Assembly: GCA_933228895.1 (NCBI GenBank)
Contig: OW121853.1
Span: forward strand, 77,298,645-77,362,644
Origin: Platycnemis pennipes
Lineage: Eukaryota > Arthropoda > Insecta > Odonata > Platycnemididae
Reading direction: 5' to 3'
Length of the DNA stretch: 64,000 nt
Positions within the stretch are counted from its first letter, which is position 1. Every line of letters starts with the position of its first letter. The position numbers and the translations under genes are program-made. Below the pieces are notes generated by a model that was not told where the DNA came from, did not search any database, and was given only the letters and a program-made list of their open reading frames with translations. Of the stretch, positions 21,501 through 31,927 are shown in pieces.

Positions 21501-23064
21501 GTATACTTGTGCACCCTCAGAGGCAAAAGAATCGTTTAAACAAGCATGCGTCGACCTTTGTGCCCTTGATACTCGTCCCTTTCATGTGGTGGATGGTGAA
21601 GGGTTTTCCAAAGTTATTCAGCAAGCAATTGATATCGGTGCTCACTGTGGTCGAGTAAATGCAAAAGAACTTATTCCTCACTCTTCAACAATATCAAGAG
21701 CATTGCCGGAACGGGTGTCTCTGGCGCGTTCCGTAATATTGCCAGATATCATCAACTCCATTCAGAGAGGGGCATGTGCGGCAACTACAGACGGGTGGAC
21801 CGATTCGGTGAGGAAATTTCACTACCTAACCCTTACAGTGCATTACATCATAAACTGGCGATTAGTGAACAGGGTACTTTTTACTGTGAAATTTCCTGAT
21901 GAAATGCGGCAGACGGGATCCAACGTTAGGAGTGAACTAAGGATGCAGTGTACCAGTTTGGGCATTCACGAAGCAGATTTTAGTAAGTTTTTCTTCGTGA
22001 CTGACGAGGGAGCAAACATAGTAAAGGCTTTGGAAAATAACGAAAAAGCACCCTGCCTTGCACACTGCCTTGCACACTGCCTTGCCACTGCTCTTAGACA
22101 CACTTTTGACGCACGATATTGGGTTGATGAGGGCAATGGTCCAGAGGTTATCGAGCAGTTTAATGCGACCAAATCTTTAGTCACCTATTTTAAGAAATCT
22201 GGTCTTGTATCGAGTCTAGAAAAAACAGTCCACCAAGAATGTGAAACCCGATGGAACTCTAAAGTAACGATGATGGAGTCAGTGCATTCGCAATTGGGAA
22301 AAATCAAAGAGTTGCTGAAAGAGGCAAAACAAGAGTATCGAATTAGTGGCCTGGACGAGGCCTTAATGGAACATTTAATTATTTTTCTGAGACCATTCAA
22401 GGAAGAAACGGACAAACTGCAAGCAGAAAAGACTCCCACGGCTCATATTCCCTTACTTACTTACGCACGCCTGAGAAAACATATTTTTACCATGAAAACA
22501 CATGAAAATGAACTTGTTATAAAAATTGCAGGCAGAGCTTTGCTATATTTTGACAAAAAAATTGTAATTCAGGACTGGCAAAAGGTGAGCACTTTTCTAA
22601 CACCTATATACAGGGGACTAAAGATGCTCAGTGCTCCAGATAGAGAAGAAACAATAAACCTCGTACATTCAATGTGTGTCTCCTTGGCGGCTGAGCACAA
22701 CATAGCAGCAAGTGCAGAACCTCAAGAAAAAAAGATCAAAGTAGATAGTGACTACGAGGAGTGGCAGGACGAATACAGAGATTCAACCCGATGCGAGGAA
22801 ATTGCTTTGTATCAATCGACGTCACCAGGGGAATTTTCTGGGATCCTAGAATGGTGGCAAAAATATGAAGATAAAATGCCGAACCTAGCTCATTTAGTTA
22901 AAATTTTCTTCGCTCGGCCAGCCACCAGCGCTGCTAGTGAGCGCAATTTCAGTCACGCAGGAAATATTCTTGAGAATCGCAGGTCCCTACTGGACCCCGA
23001 CGCTGTAGATGGCCTGTTATTTATGGGGGATTACCTGAGAAAAGAACGAAACCTGCACCATTAG
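21501..23064 (+). CDS. hAT transposase exon 2 (catalytic RNase H-like core and dimerisation domain)
   Basis: It starts after a polypyrimidine tract and TTTTATCAG acceptor and runs open to a stop at 23062-23064. Catalytic residues fit the hAT pattern: Asp in TTDGWTD (21790-21792), Asp in FVTDEG (22003-22005) and Glu in SAASERNF (22939-22941). The R-W motif (CETRWNS) has its tryptophan at 22252-22254. The carboxy-terminus has the hAT dimerisation signature through SHAGNILENRRSLL. With exon 1 the protein would be 613 residues, normal for the family. The CxxH stretch near 22053-22087 carries a tandem 12-bp duplication (repeated CLAH). Nucleotide state suggests a young copy before the nested insertion. 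Confidence 0.92.
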
Positions 23065-23594
23065 GTGTTGTTTACGTTTGATGACTCCTTATCGCCTGTA
23101 TTTTTTGAATAATTCCTCGGAACGTATCTTATTTCTGTCTTTTTTACTGTGCGGGATCGTGACTTTATTTGAAAACATGTATTTATTAAAAAAAAAATTA
23201 CATTAAGTTTCAAAAGCGCTATATCTTTTATTTTAATTTGTCAACCTGTTATATATTCTAACGTACTATACGTGTAGACAGTTGTTCTGTAAAGAGGCAA
23301 GGTCCAAAAATATTTTACATAAGACATAACATCCCTTTGAGAAGTAATGCAATTTTTGTGTGACTTCTAATAGTACTACTTTTCGAGAAACGCAGGCTTA
23401 CTGACTGCGCATGTAAGTCCGCGCAAGTCCGATTGGCTTCGACGAGACCACTTCGGTACTCGGGCGGCGTGTAATCGGGCGGACTCGGGCGTACTCACAG
23501 CGGAGATAAGGGACGGGACTCGGACTTTCGCTCGGCTATGCGCTCGTCTGTTCAGACTCGTTGAGTACGCCCGATGCAGAACTCTGATTCATAT

Positions 23595-24354
23595 GCTATT
23601 ACCAAGAATGAAGGAGGAGGCTAGAGTGTCATCGCTAAAAGCAGCATTGCGGATGATTCGAGAAGCAAGGTCGGCCACATTGGTAGTCACGGAAATACGG
23701 GTTCTATACTCACGATACTCACGTACGAAGTTTTTCTTGAAAGCAGTAAAATTTAAGGGTGGCAAGATGAATAATTAAATGCACATTTCAAATTCGTCAA
23801 ACAAACGGTGGGAAGTCGCGATCACGAAAACGCGCCAAATATGTAGTCTTGATGGGTTAAATTCGAATTAGTTTTAAGGGCTAGAATTAAATCCCGGGGC
23901 TAGAATTAAACTTCATCTCACAAGGAGAGGTCGTGGTAATAGGAATCACGAAATGAGCTGAATTTTTTTTCAGTGAAACTAGAAGAAAAATAATGAGATA
24001 CGTGTCTCGGCTTTCTTCCCCATAGGCCCTGGTTTAAAAAAATAAAAAATAAAATAGAAACGCAAAAATGCAACGCGGGTTGCCTATATTCGCCGGCCTC
24101 TAGGTAAGCCGACAATGGCTGAGTGGCTGACAACGGGAGAGTGCGTTCTATCCTCGTCATGGTTTGATTTTTTTCTTTCCGTCATTCTACCTAAAAATTT
24201 ATCATCATCTGCATAATTAAAATCGCGGAAAACTGCGTTAAATTTACAATGCATTTCTGAATTATAGGTGCATTTGTAAATCTAGGTTACGCGATAATGT
24301 TAGAAAACTGAAAGTGTTCTCACGTAAGGGTAGGAAATTGATGATGATAAAGTT
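23595..24354. other. No gene recognised
   Basis: This is sequence flanking the hAT target site. Short frames only. Confidence 0.4.
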
Positions 24355-24765
24355 CTCTTTCTTTACGGCAGTGAGGCATGGACGGTGACAGGAGTGGAGA
24401 AGAAAAGGGTGGAAGCATTCGAAATGTGGTGCTACAGAGGAATGATGAAGATTAAATGGATCGACTGAGTAAGTAACGAGGAAGTCCTAAGAAGAGTGGG
24501 AGAAAAGAAGAGTATTCTGAATAGGTACCCTACGAAGAAGACGGGACACCTAATCGGCCATATCTTAAGACACGATGGCCTGATGAAGACAATCGTCGAG
24601 GGAAAAGTGAACGGGAAGATTGGAAAAGGCAGGCCTCGTATAAGATACATAGAACAGGTCGTGATGGATGTAAAAGAGAGGAGTTACGTCAATACGAAAA
24701 GGTTGGCAGATACAAGAATCGAGTGGAGGGCTGCGTCAAATCAATCCTAGGATTGTTGACCGATG
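24355..24765 (+). mobile_element. 5'-truncated RTE copy
   Basis: It matches the last ~400 bp of the full-length RTE: CTTTACGGCAGTGAGGCATG, GGCCATATCTTAAGACACGA, and the 3' palindrome CAATCCTAGGATTG before a short GATGGTGAT tail. An in-frame TGA near 24466 and small indels are present. Confidence 0.88.
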
Positions 24766-25109
24766 GTGATATTTCATACCACTTTTCATTAGCTATCAAA
24801 CCTCCCTTTCCTTTTGTACCTTCGATGATGGCTGGTATCCCACTGCCCGTAATTTCCATCTACCAACTCAGTCCCCCCTTAATTCCCGTCAACGCCCTTC
24901 CTTCCTCCCCCACCAACCACGAACACTACTTCATTCTTCCTCCTTCCTAACCATTGCACCCTTTTCATTCGAAAATCCAGAGCTATTAATGCTTCCGTCG
25001 CCGATTCATGGAACGACGAGAGATTCGCATTCATTATTTATAAAGCTGAAGGAAAATGAAAGCCTTGCACAATCGGAGGAAATGCAAAAAAAAACGCGGA
25101 TGCGGTTGG
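24766..25109. other. No gene recognised
   Basis: C/T-rich sequence without identifiable features. Confidence 0.4.
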
Positions 25110-25309
25110 AGAGGTGGCTAGGGTACTGGCTTTCCATACAGAGAGCCCGGGTTTTAGTCCGTAAGTTTTCAAATTTTTTTCAGAGGTATACCGATCCCCA
25201 CTTTACTGCTACACATACATATGTGGACACCACGTCAAGTTCAGCACTCCGCCCAGTACTCCGTGCGTTGAATGGGACGTCTAAACTGTGTGAACCTTGG
25301 TGCCTTTTG
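25110..25309 (+). mobile_element. SINE1 copy, interrupted by a TTAA MITE
   Basis: The head reads GGTGGCTAGGGTACTGGC (A box) and AGCCCGGGTTTTAGTCC (degenerate B box). The body reads CAGTACTCCGTGCGTTGAATG and CCTTGGTGCCTTTTG, where it is broken at the TTAA of the next element. Confidence 0.7.
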
Positions 25310-25313
25310 TTAA

Positions 25314-26046
25314 GGAGGTTGATCCGAAAAGTGAAAGTCATGTCATTTTTTTTTAATTTTCAGCACTTGTAGAACTAAAGTTCCTCTGTCTTATAAAGTA
25401 AAGATACTTATACCAACCCATACTCCTTTTTGCACAAATTGCATTTGAAATTACATACGATTAACGGCGAGAACGGCCATCACATGGGAATATAACGTTT
25501 AAAAATACCATAGTGACATGTCATTTTTGCAAAAAACTGATATTTTATGCGTCATTTCACAAGAAATAAAATGACACGAAAAAAAAGGCATCTACCCACC
25601 GTATTTTTCGATAAATCCACCAATTTCTGCGCTTATAGCAGACGAAATGCGTTAGTTGTCTTCAAGTGGCGCTGCGGTCGCTCTAACCAAAATGTATGGC
25701 GTATGAATAATATCATTACCCATGAGATATTAAAGCATATTTCAGAAAAGTATTGTAACATAATGTTTGATAGTAATATTCTGGTGTTATAAATTAGTAA
25801 ATTCATTGAGTACATGATTTTTTTCGTTAAAGTAAATGCTGAATTGACTCCATAGTCGAGCTGATTAAAATTATCATAAAAAAGAAATCCTTCGACTTTA
25901 CATCGTATTTCTTGTGATACTTATTACTTTCAATAGCTTAGGTAATTTTCTTTGTAAAGTAAGTATCACTTAGCAGGCATATACTCGTACTTAAATTAAT
26001 AAGATTCCTCAGACAACTTGACTCAAGCATTCGCCAGCCAACCTCC
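25314..26046. mobile_element. TTAA-flanked MITE, family 2
   Basis: TTAA at 25310-25313 and 26047-26050 flanks termini GGAGGTTG and CAACCTCC. It is 733 bp with no coding capacity. The GGAGGTT start resembles that of the family-1 TTAA MITEs, so both may use the same class of TTAA transposase (piggyBac or Kolobok type). Confidence 0.7.
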
Positions 26047-26284
26047 TTAAGTGGCTATCCATGCATCAAGAAACGCTGATTTTCCGTTTTTTTGATCCGC
26101 CCCAATTTTCCTCCTCCTCTATAACGCTTCGTAACATTTTCTAAGATCCCCTCAAATTGCTTAGCGCTACCTTGAACCTCTATTTGAGATAGGTATAACA
26201 GATTTAACAATAAATGACTTATTTACTTCACAGAGACAGAAAAGACTAAAGAAGACTCTAGTAAGTATGGAAAAGACGACGGCT

Positions 26285-26535
26285 AGGTATCCGATACAGT
26301 TTGTAAAATAAAAAGACCCGTATTTTTCCGTTATTTGATTTGTCAAATCCACTTCGTCCAATCACAAATGAGACTGCGAATCTCCTTTGCCTTATCACAA
26401 TGTTATTAATTTTTGATTTAGGAGTGAACGGCTCGGGTTATAAGATCAATTTTTTCACTAAAATTCATTTTTCATTTCCATCTAACGAGATCGAGTACAA
26501 AATTGTGATTTCGGTTTCGAATAAACACCCCCATT
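26285..26535 (+). mobile_element. MITE-G copy 3, internally deleted
   Basis: It retains AAAATAAAAAGACCCGTATT near the left and GATTTCGGTTTCGAATAAACACCCCCA at the right. Most of the central GC-rich part is missing. Confidence 0.7.
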
Positions 26536-26869
26536 TTATCCGGACTTCTACGCTGAAATTAAGGGAAGCGACCGACAACTATCGTGTTTCGGAGAAACGG
26601 GTTGAATACTGACTTACGTTAGTGTCCAATTGAGGTGGTGACAATATTTATATCAGCAGGATCCCATTCCCTAATTGAATGCCCATTAACCAGTGAAAAC
26701 GTAGGTACTTTCTTTCTCATTGTGGAAGTAAGAATGATTCCATTGCATCAGGACCATAAATATGATTTGTTTATAATTTACATAGTAGCATATGTTAATC
26801 TACATCACCAACAGAAAATTGCATTCACATTACAACATACGTCTTGTTCACCTAGGTACATAATACTCA
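26536..26869. other. No gene recognised
   Basis: No feature seen between the MITE-G end and the foldback cluster. Confidence 0.4.
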
Positions 26870-27269
26870 ATGTTTTCACTTGAGTTTTTTCTCATCCGTC
26901 TCGAGCGTAAAGCCCTCGGATGATAAATAAATCAATTAAAAACAATGATTTTGATTGCAACGAGCGATTCAAAGGCAACGAATTTGCGAACCATTCGTGT
27001 TTGTACCACGTGACTCCTTAGTTACCTATTGGATCAATCGCAACGGTTTCAAACACACCCTCCCAAGGCGGATTCGTTTGAAACCGTCGGGATTATTTCG
27101 AATAGGAAACCACGGAGTCACGTAATATAAACACGAATTGTTTGCAAATTTGTTGTGTTAAAGCCGCAGATTATATCCTCATTCATTGATTGCAATTGGG
27201 TTTTATCTCTTGTGAGGGCTCTATAGTTGAGACAGTTGAGACAGATGAGAAAAACTCAAGTGAAAACAT
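26870..27269. repeat. Foldback (palindromic) repeat, 400 bp
   Basis: The outer arms ATGTTTTCACTTGAG and CTCAAGTGAAAACAT pair, and the inner arms also pair: CACGTGACTCCTTAGTTACC and AACGGTTTCAAACAC against mirrored words. The arms can fold into one long hairpin. The inner phrase (ACGTGACTCCTTGGTTACCT and its complement) recurs in all copies of this family. Confidence 0.85.
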
Positions 27270-27740
27270 AAATTTTATTATAACGAGAGATTCAGACATA
27301 CTAAATTTGCGAACCATTCTTTTTTGTACCAAGTGACCCCTTGGTTACCTATTTGAGACAATCCAGACGGTTTCAAACAAACCCTCTCATGGGGGTTGTG
27401 TTTGAATCCGTCGGGATTAACTCGAATAGGTAACCGAGGAGTCACGTGATACAAACAAGAATGGTTGGCAAATGCTGGTGTGTTTAATCGTACATTACCA
27501 TCTCACTCATTGATTTCCTTTGATTTTTTCTCATCCGGGGACACTACGCTCGAGACGGATGGCAAAAAGTGTAATGAAAACCAATAGTGAGATTGTTAAG
27601 AGCGATTCAAACACACCAACATTTGTGAACCATTTTTGCTTGTATCACGTGACTCCTTGGTTACTTATTCGAGATAATGCCGACGGTTTCAAAAACACCT
27701 CCCCGCTCCAAATAATCTCGAGGATTACGGAACTCAATGA
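27262..27740. repeat. Foldback repeats, two further adjacent copies
   Basis: These continue head to tail from the previous copy: GGTTACCTATTTGAGACAATC, then GTTTGAATCCGTCGGG and AACCGAGGAGTCACGTGA, and a third arm from 27535 (GAGACGGATGGCAAAAAG). The third arm ends at AATAATCTCGAGGATTACGG, directly against LINE-A 3' sequence. Confidence 0.75.
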
Positions 27741-28010
27741 ATGGAGTACAAATACAAGAGTATCAATGGATAATAAGTAGTTGCATGTTGGTATAATCAC
27801 TTTAAGCTAACCCAACTAAGAGCATGTTATTGCATGCTTACTTAGCTATTTTTATCTTATTTTAATTGTGAAGTTTTACTATTATATTATTACTATTCCT
27901 TTTTATGCATGATATATAATGCTTGTTTGGTGTGAATTCACCCCCTGCCACACACCTTTATGGTGGCTTTCAGGGTATTACGTAGATGCAGATGTACATG
28001 TGAGTGCAGT
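27741..28010 (+). mobile_element. LINE-A 3' untranslated end
   Basis: It shares CTTTAAGCTAACCCAACTAA, GGTGTGAATTCACCCCCTGC and CACACCTTTATGGTGGCTTT with the copies at 30.3-30.6 and 40.5-40.7 kb. In the last of these the block follows LINE-A coding sequence, which identifies it as the 3' UTR. Confidence 0.75.
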
Positions 28011-28160
28011 ACTCCGTCCGTCGGCCGGGACGTTAAATTGTGGAACCCATGGCACATTGAGTGAAGAGTAGGTTGATGCCGGGGCTGAGTTTGTCTCCAT
28101 TTTTTTCTAACTTTGCCTCAAAATGTACTCACCATGCCCAATTACCCGCCTGTCTTAAAT
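28011..28160 (+). mobile_element. SINE1 body and tail fragment
   Basis: GCAGTACTCCGTCCGTCGG, GATGCCGGGGCTGAGTTTGT and CAATTACCCGCCTGTCTTAA match the SINE1 body and tail. The tRNA-like head is missing. Confidence 0.65.
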
Positions 28161-28640
28161 GGCAACACCAAATATTTACTATTAACTGTTAGGTACTTGA
28201 AAGAATTATGAAAGTGTGTAAACTTCCATACCGAATGATTAATAAATAAACTGGTTGTTGACGCCAAAGAGCACCTGTCTCGAGGCAAGAAAAAAACAGG
28301 ATCGTTCTCCGTTTATCACGGTAAGTGGAACGCTGCATTCAACAGTTTGTCACGACGACGCTAAGTCGCACGCACGAGGTGATGGCAGGGGAATTCAAAA
28401 ACTTTACAAGAGATGCAGGCTTTGGAGGGGGGAGCGGGAGGTTAGGGGTCAAGGAGTCAGTGAGTGCTAGGGACCACCCGTCCAAAATTCAAGATTCATC
28501 ATCTCTCAATAAGGTCACGACCTTTCGGGTTCCACGGTAAGCCAGTTCGTAGCTCAATCGCACCACGGACCAGGAGAAGAGGTATGGGAATGAGGAGGAA
28601 TGACCGGAGAAAGAAATTTTCCGACGGTATTAACCCGCTC
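28161..28640. other. No gene recognised
   Basis: Several overlapping short frames, none with a domain or splice context. Confidence 0.4.
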
Positions 28641-28644
28641 CTAT

Positions 28645-29824
28645 CGAAAGATATTAATAAATAAATGTTTGCTGGAAAAAAGCAGGAAACCTTTAGTTGC
28701 AAGAAAGTGGCGCCACAGTGTGTTGTTAACATTGGCAACGGTACTTGTGACGGAACGTGATTACAAGCCTATTTACTCACTAGATTAAGGACTATACCAT
28801 ACCAAGGTCCTTCTTATATTTTAATGTAATTTAAATATTTCATTGGTTATTGACATGGTGTAAATAATACCAATGCTTCCAAATGGTATCAGCAGTAAGA
28901 GCGTCATTGTTGCCAAACATTTTTCAAAATTATCAATATTGATGAAATTCAAAACAAAGAGTAGTATTTACAAGATAATAGTTTAAAACTAAGAAAGAAA
29001 ATATTTAACCCATACTAGTAAATGCAATAGTAGGAATGAGAATGTGCTCTCACTTTGGAAATTAAACGTGGCAAAAACACGTGTCCATGTTCCAAAGTCA
29101 AAATGAGTTAAAAGAGCTTGTAAAAAACAGGATGAAACTACAACGTGCTATGTAATGGCATATGGGGTCGTTTACCATTTTTTTTAAATTGCTGAATCCG
29201 ATAGAGTTTGTAGAATAAAAATACCCGTATTTTTCGGCTTTTTGCTCCGTCAATTATTTATCGAGTTATAAGCGGCGAAAAACTGATGTTTTTAACCCTT
29301 TCGGAAAAGCGGTCGTGGTGCAACCTCTGACGTGTAACGACTTCGTCCAATTCCAACTGAGCCCGCGAAGCTAGTTTGCCTTATCGCAATGGGGGGGGAG
29401 ACAGAGCTGACTCTGCCAATAGGACCGTTGCGACAGCATCTGTGCCAGGAGACCTTCCGAGAATCCCCCTCCACTCCCTCCCCTTCCCATACGAGCAGTC
29501 AAGGACGGGAGGAAAATGACGTCAATGTCATCACAGCAGCTTTTTCGGTGGGCGTCACACTTTGCTAATTTTAATTTTTGATTTATGAGTGAATGGTTAT
29601 GGTTAGCAGATTTATTTTTTCACTAAAATTCTTTTTGTTTCATTTAACGACTTCGTGTACAAAATTGCGATTTCGGTTCCGAGTCAACGCCCCCATTATT
29701 GTGTAACCGTTATCACACTATAGATGGATTTCCAATGTAGGTGTTATTCTGGATCGGCATTTGTTCATTAAATAACATAGTTCTTTTACGGGATTTTGAT
29801 GCGCGGAGTCCTAGCGGAACCTCC
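28645..29824 (-). mobile_element. TTAA MITE family 1, copy A (interrupted)
   Basis: The terminus GCGGAACCTCC is followed by TTAA (29825-29828). The interior matches copies B and C in reverse (GGTACTTGTGACGGAACGTG, CCAATGCTTCCAAATGGTA). The far end is truncated near 28645. A MITE-G copy (29164-29694) sits inside it, so MITE-G moved later. Confidence 0.8.
29164..29694 (+). mobile_element. MITE-G copy 4, nested in TTAA MITE copy A
   Basis: Full-length: starts TGGGGTCGTTTACC and ends GTCAACGCCCCCA. Compared with the uninterrupted TTAA MITE copies, about 10 bp of the host MITE are missing at the insertion point, so no clean target duplication can be read. Confidence 0.85.
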
Positions 29825-29957
29825 TTAATGAGTAAACAAAGTAAGAGAACATTATCTTGACCTACTGCCCAACCAATATCCCACAACAAATGACTAAGAT
29901 TGACACCATCGGGGTAATTAGTGACCACAGAGTAGTATCTTCTTTAAATTTGTTAAG

Positions 29958-30300
29958 TTTACCGTCGGGATTAACTCGAATAGGTAACCAAGGAGTCACG
30001 TGATACAAACAAGAATGGTTGGTAAATGCTGGTGTGTTTGAATCGTTCATTACTATCCCACTCATTGATTTCACTTTAGTTTTTCCCATCCGGGGACACT
30101 ACGCTCGAGACGGATGGCAAAAAATGTAATGAAAACCAATAGTGAGATTCTTAAGAGCGATTCAAACACACCAACATTTGCAAACCATTTTTGTTTGTAT
30201 CACGTGACTCCTTGGTCACCTATTGGAGATAATTCCGACGGTTTCAAAAACACCTCCCCGCTCCAAATAATCTCGAGGATTACGGAACTCATTGAATGAA
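29958..30300. repeat. Foldback repeat copy
   Basis: ACCGTCGGGATTAACTCGAA, AACCAAGGAGTCACGTGATA and the mirrored ATCACGTGACTCCTTGGTCA occur around a central TTTTTCCCATCCGGGGAC. It joins LINE-A 3' sequence at the same base as the 27.5-kb copy. Confidence 0.75.
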
Positions 30301-30600
30301 TAGAGTATAAATACAAGTGTATAAATGGATAGCATAAGTAGTCGCATGTTGGTATAATGACTTTAAGCTAACCCAACTAAGAGCATGTTATTGCATGCAT
30401 ACTTTGCTATTTTTATATTGTTTTAATTGTGAATATCTAATCGAATAGAATAGAGTAGTATCTTTTTTAAATTTGTTAAGTTTAGACAGGAATATAATTG
30501 CAAATACCTTCATGCATGAAATGTGATCCATTTTTGGTGTGGATTCTCCTCCTGCCACGCACCTTTATGGTGGCTGGCAGGATTAGTGTAGATGTATAAG
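30301..30600 (+). mobile_element. LINE-A 3' untranslated end
   Basis: Same block as at 27741-28010 (ACTTTAAGCTAACCCAACTA, CCTGCCACGCACCTTTATGG), with about 80 bp of extra sequence (30436-30515). Part of that repeats a ~28-bp phrase found at 29931-29961. Confidence 0.7.
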
Positions 30601-31287
30601 AGATAATTTTACCCATAGGTGAGTACGCCACATCCTCCTCCAGGGAATTATAATCTCCTTGACCTTCATGGATTATTCGAATGACCTCAAACAGTACCCA
30701 GCTTAGATCTGCCTATTCTATTGGACAAATCTTTGAGGATATATCCATTTCCACATCCTCTTTCCTCTACATTTCTCTATAAACGCTCTTATCTCTCCAC
30801 TATACTTGGAGCAATTCCCACTTTATCCATGTCGCGCTCCGATTCTGCATTTGAGCAAGCAAGTCTAATCTCTTCCCCATTAAGCTTTTTAGCAGGATCC
30901 CTCCCTGCGCCTTTATCCCTATCGCTTCTTTCTGTCACTAATCTGCTTACTAGCGTACCTTCTAGATCATTTTTCCTCTTGCGAAAAATAGGAAAGTTTT
31001 AAATCACTGTTGAGGACATTTTCCCACTTCGTCGAATAGTGATTCTTTAACTTCCCTATTGAACGGAACTGTTTTTTCTTCTTCATCAAACTTCCCCATA
31101 GCCTCGATTATATTTCTACATTAGTCTTCTTTACCTCATTGGTTACTCCCTCATTTTCTTACGTAATTCCTTACGTTTCCTACATAGTCTTTCGACTGAG
31201 CTTGGTACAGACGTTTCTTCGTACCCTTGCCTACACTAATCTTTTTTTTCGCAATCCCGCTTCTTCGATTCTCCGTGATAATTTTTT
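30601..31287. other. No gene recognised
   Basis: T/C-rich. On the minus strand it has a weak open stretch rich in charged residues with stops. No domain identified. Confidence 0.4.
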
Positions 31288-31436
31288 CTTCCGTTTCGTG
31301 CAACTCTTTTTTTTTAAACTATCTTCATTTTAGTCCACTAGCATTTACACATTTTTTTTTTTCTTCCGTTTCGTGCAACTTTTTTTTTTTTTTTTTTTTT
31401 TAAACTATCTTCATTTTAGTCCAATAGCATTTACAC
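31288..31436. repeat. Tandem duplication with long T tracts at the RTE target
   Basis: TTCTTCCGTTTCGTGCAACT, a T tract, AAACTATCTTCATTTTAGTCC and AGCATTTACAC occur twice (about 31288-31352 and 31359-31436). The second copy has an expanded T tract of over 20 bases. The RTE inserted directly after the second AGCATTTACAC. Confidence 0.85.
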
Positions 31437-31642
31437 CTCGCGGCTGAGCTTAAAGCCACCGAGTGCGTCCACCGGGTTGCGGATGGTGGGTCGACCTCTA
31501 GATATAGAGGTTAGCTGCGAGATAAGCGAGTTTACTCGTCGAATAAGCAGTCGTGGACAAAAAGCGACGGCATTCCGAGGGGGTATTGGTCTATCCCTGG
31601 GTAAGATAGGCCTCTAAGTAATACAGAACCTGTGAAGATGCC

Positions 31643-31927
31643 GTGACTTGGCGACGGGAGGCCGCCAAAAATTACGCTTCTCATCACCCGGAGGAGAGGG
31701 CAGCAGCTCTTCTTCACATGAGTGAAGGTGGAGACCACAGTGGTCGGTACAGCGACACTCATTTCACTACAGGCGTGGTAACATTTACTTTAACGGCTGT
31801 AGTACTGCGATGTGGAAGGCAAGGGGAAACCACCACATTAATATCCCGAGGAGTCGCAGCTACTCCACTCTTTCCTTTATTATCAAGACGTGATGGCACC
31901 CTCTCGAGTAAAATATTCCGGAGGTAA
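31643..31927 (+). CDS. Possible small upstream ORF of the RTE element
   Basis: A 94-codon frame in the leader overlaps the start of the main ORF in another frame. Its latter part (RCGRQGETTTLISRGVAATP) corresponds to a leader segment that seems conserved in related elements, but I cannot tell whether protein or RNA is conserved. It has no recognised domain. Confidence 0.25.
   Translation: MTWRREAAKNYASHHPEERAAALLHMSEGGDHSGRYSDTHFTTGVVTFTLTAVVLRCGRQGETTTLISRGVAATPLFPLLSRRDGTLSSKIFRR

Larger units (their letters stand above)
12262..23586 (+). mobile_element. Autonomous hAT element carrying a nest of other elements
   Basis: The ends are 27-bp perfect inverted repeats (12262-12288 and 23560-23586) beginning CAGAGTTCTGCATCGGGCG. 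The 8-bp ATTCATAT is duplicated at 12254-12261 and 23587-23594. A further 20-bp subterminal inverted pair (12402-12421 and 23415-23434, core CGGACTTGCGCGGACTT) supports the pairing. Removing the 13077-20895 insertion and one TTAA leaves about 3.5 kb, an ordinary hAT length, with a two-exon BED-finger transposase. Confidence 0.97.

Noticed and set aside
31563..31640. Standard HDV-like ribozyme fold in the RTE leader
   Set aside because: I could pair the first nine bases with a downstream strand, but could not arrange P1, P2, P3 and P4 in the required order by eye.
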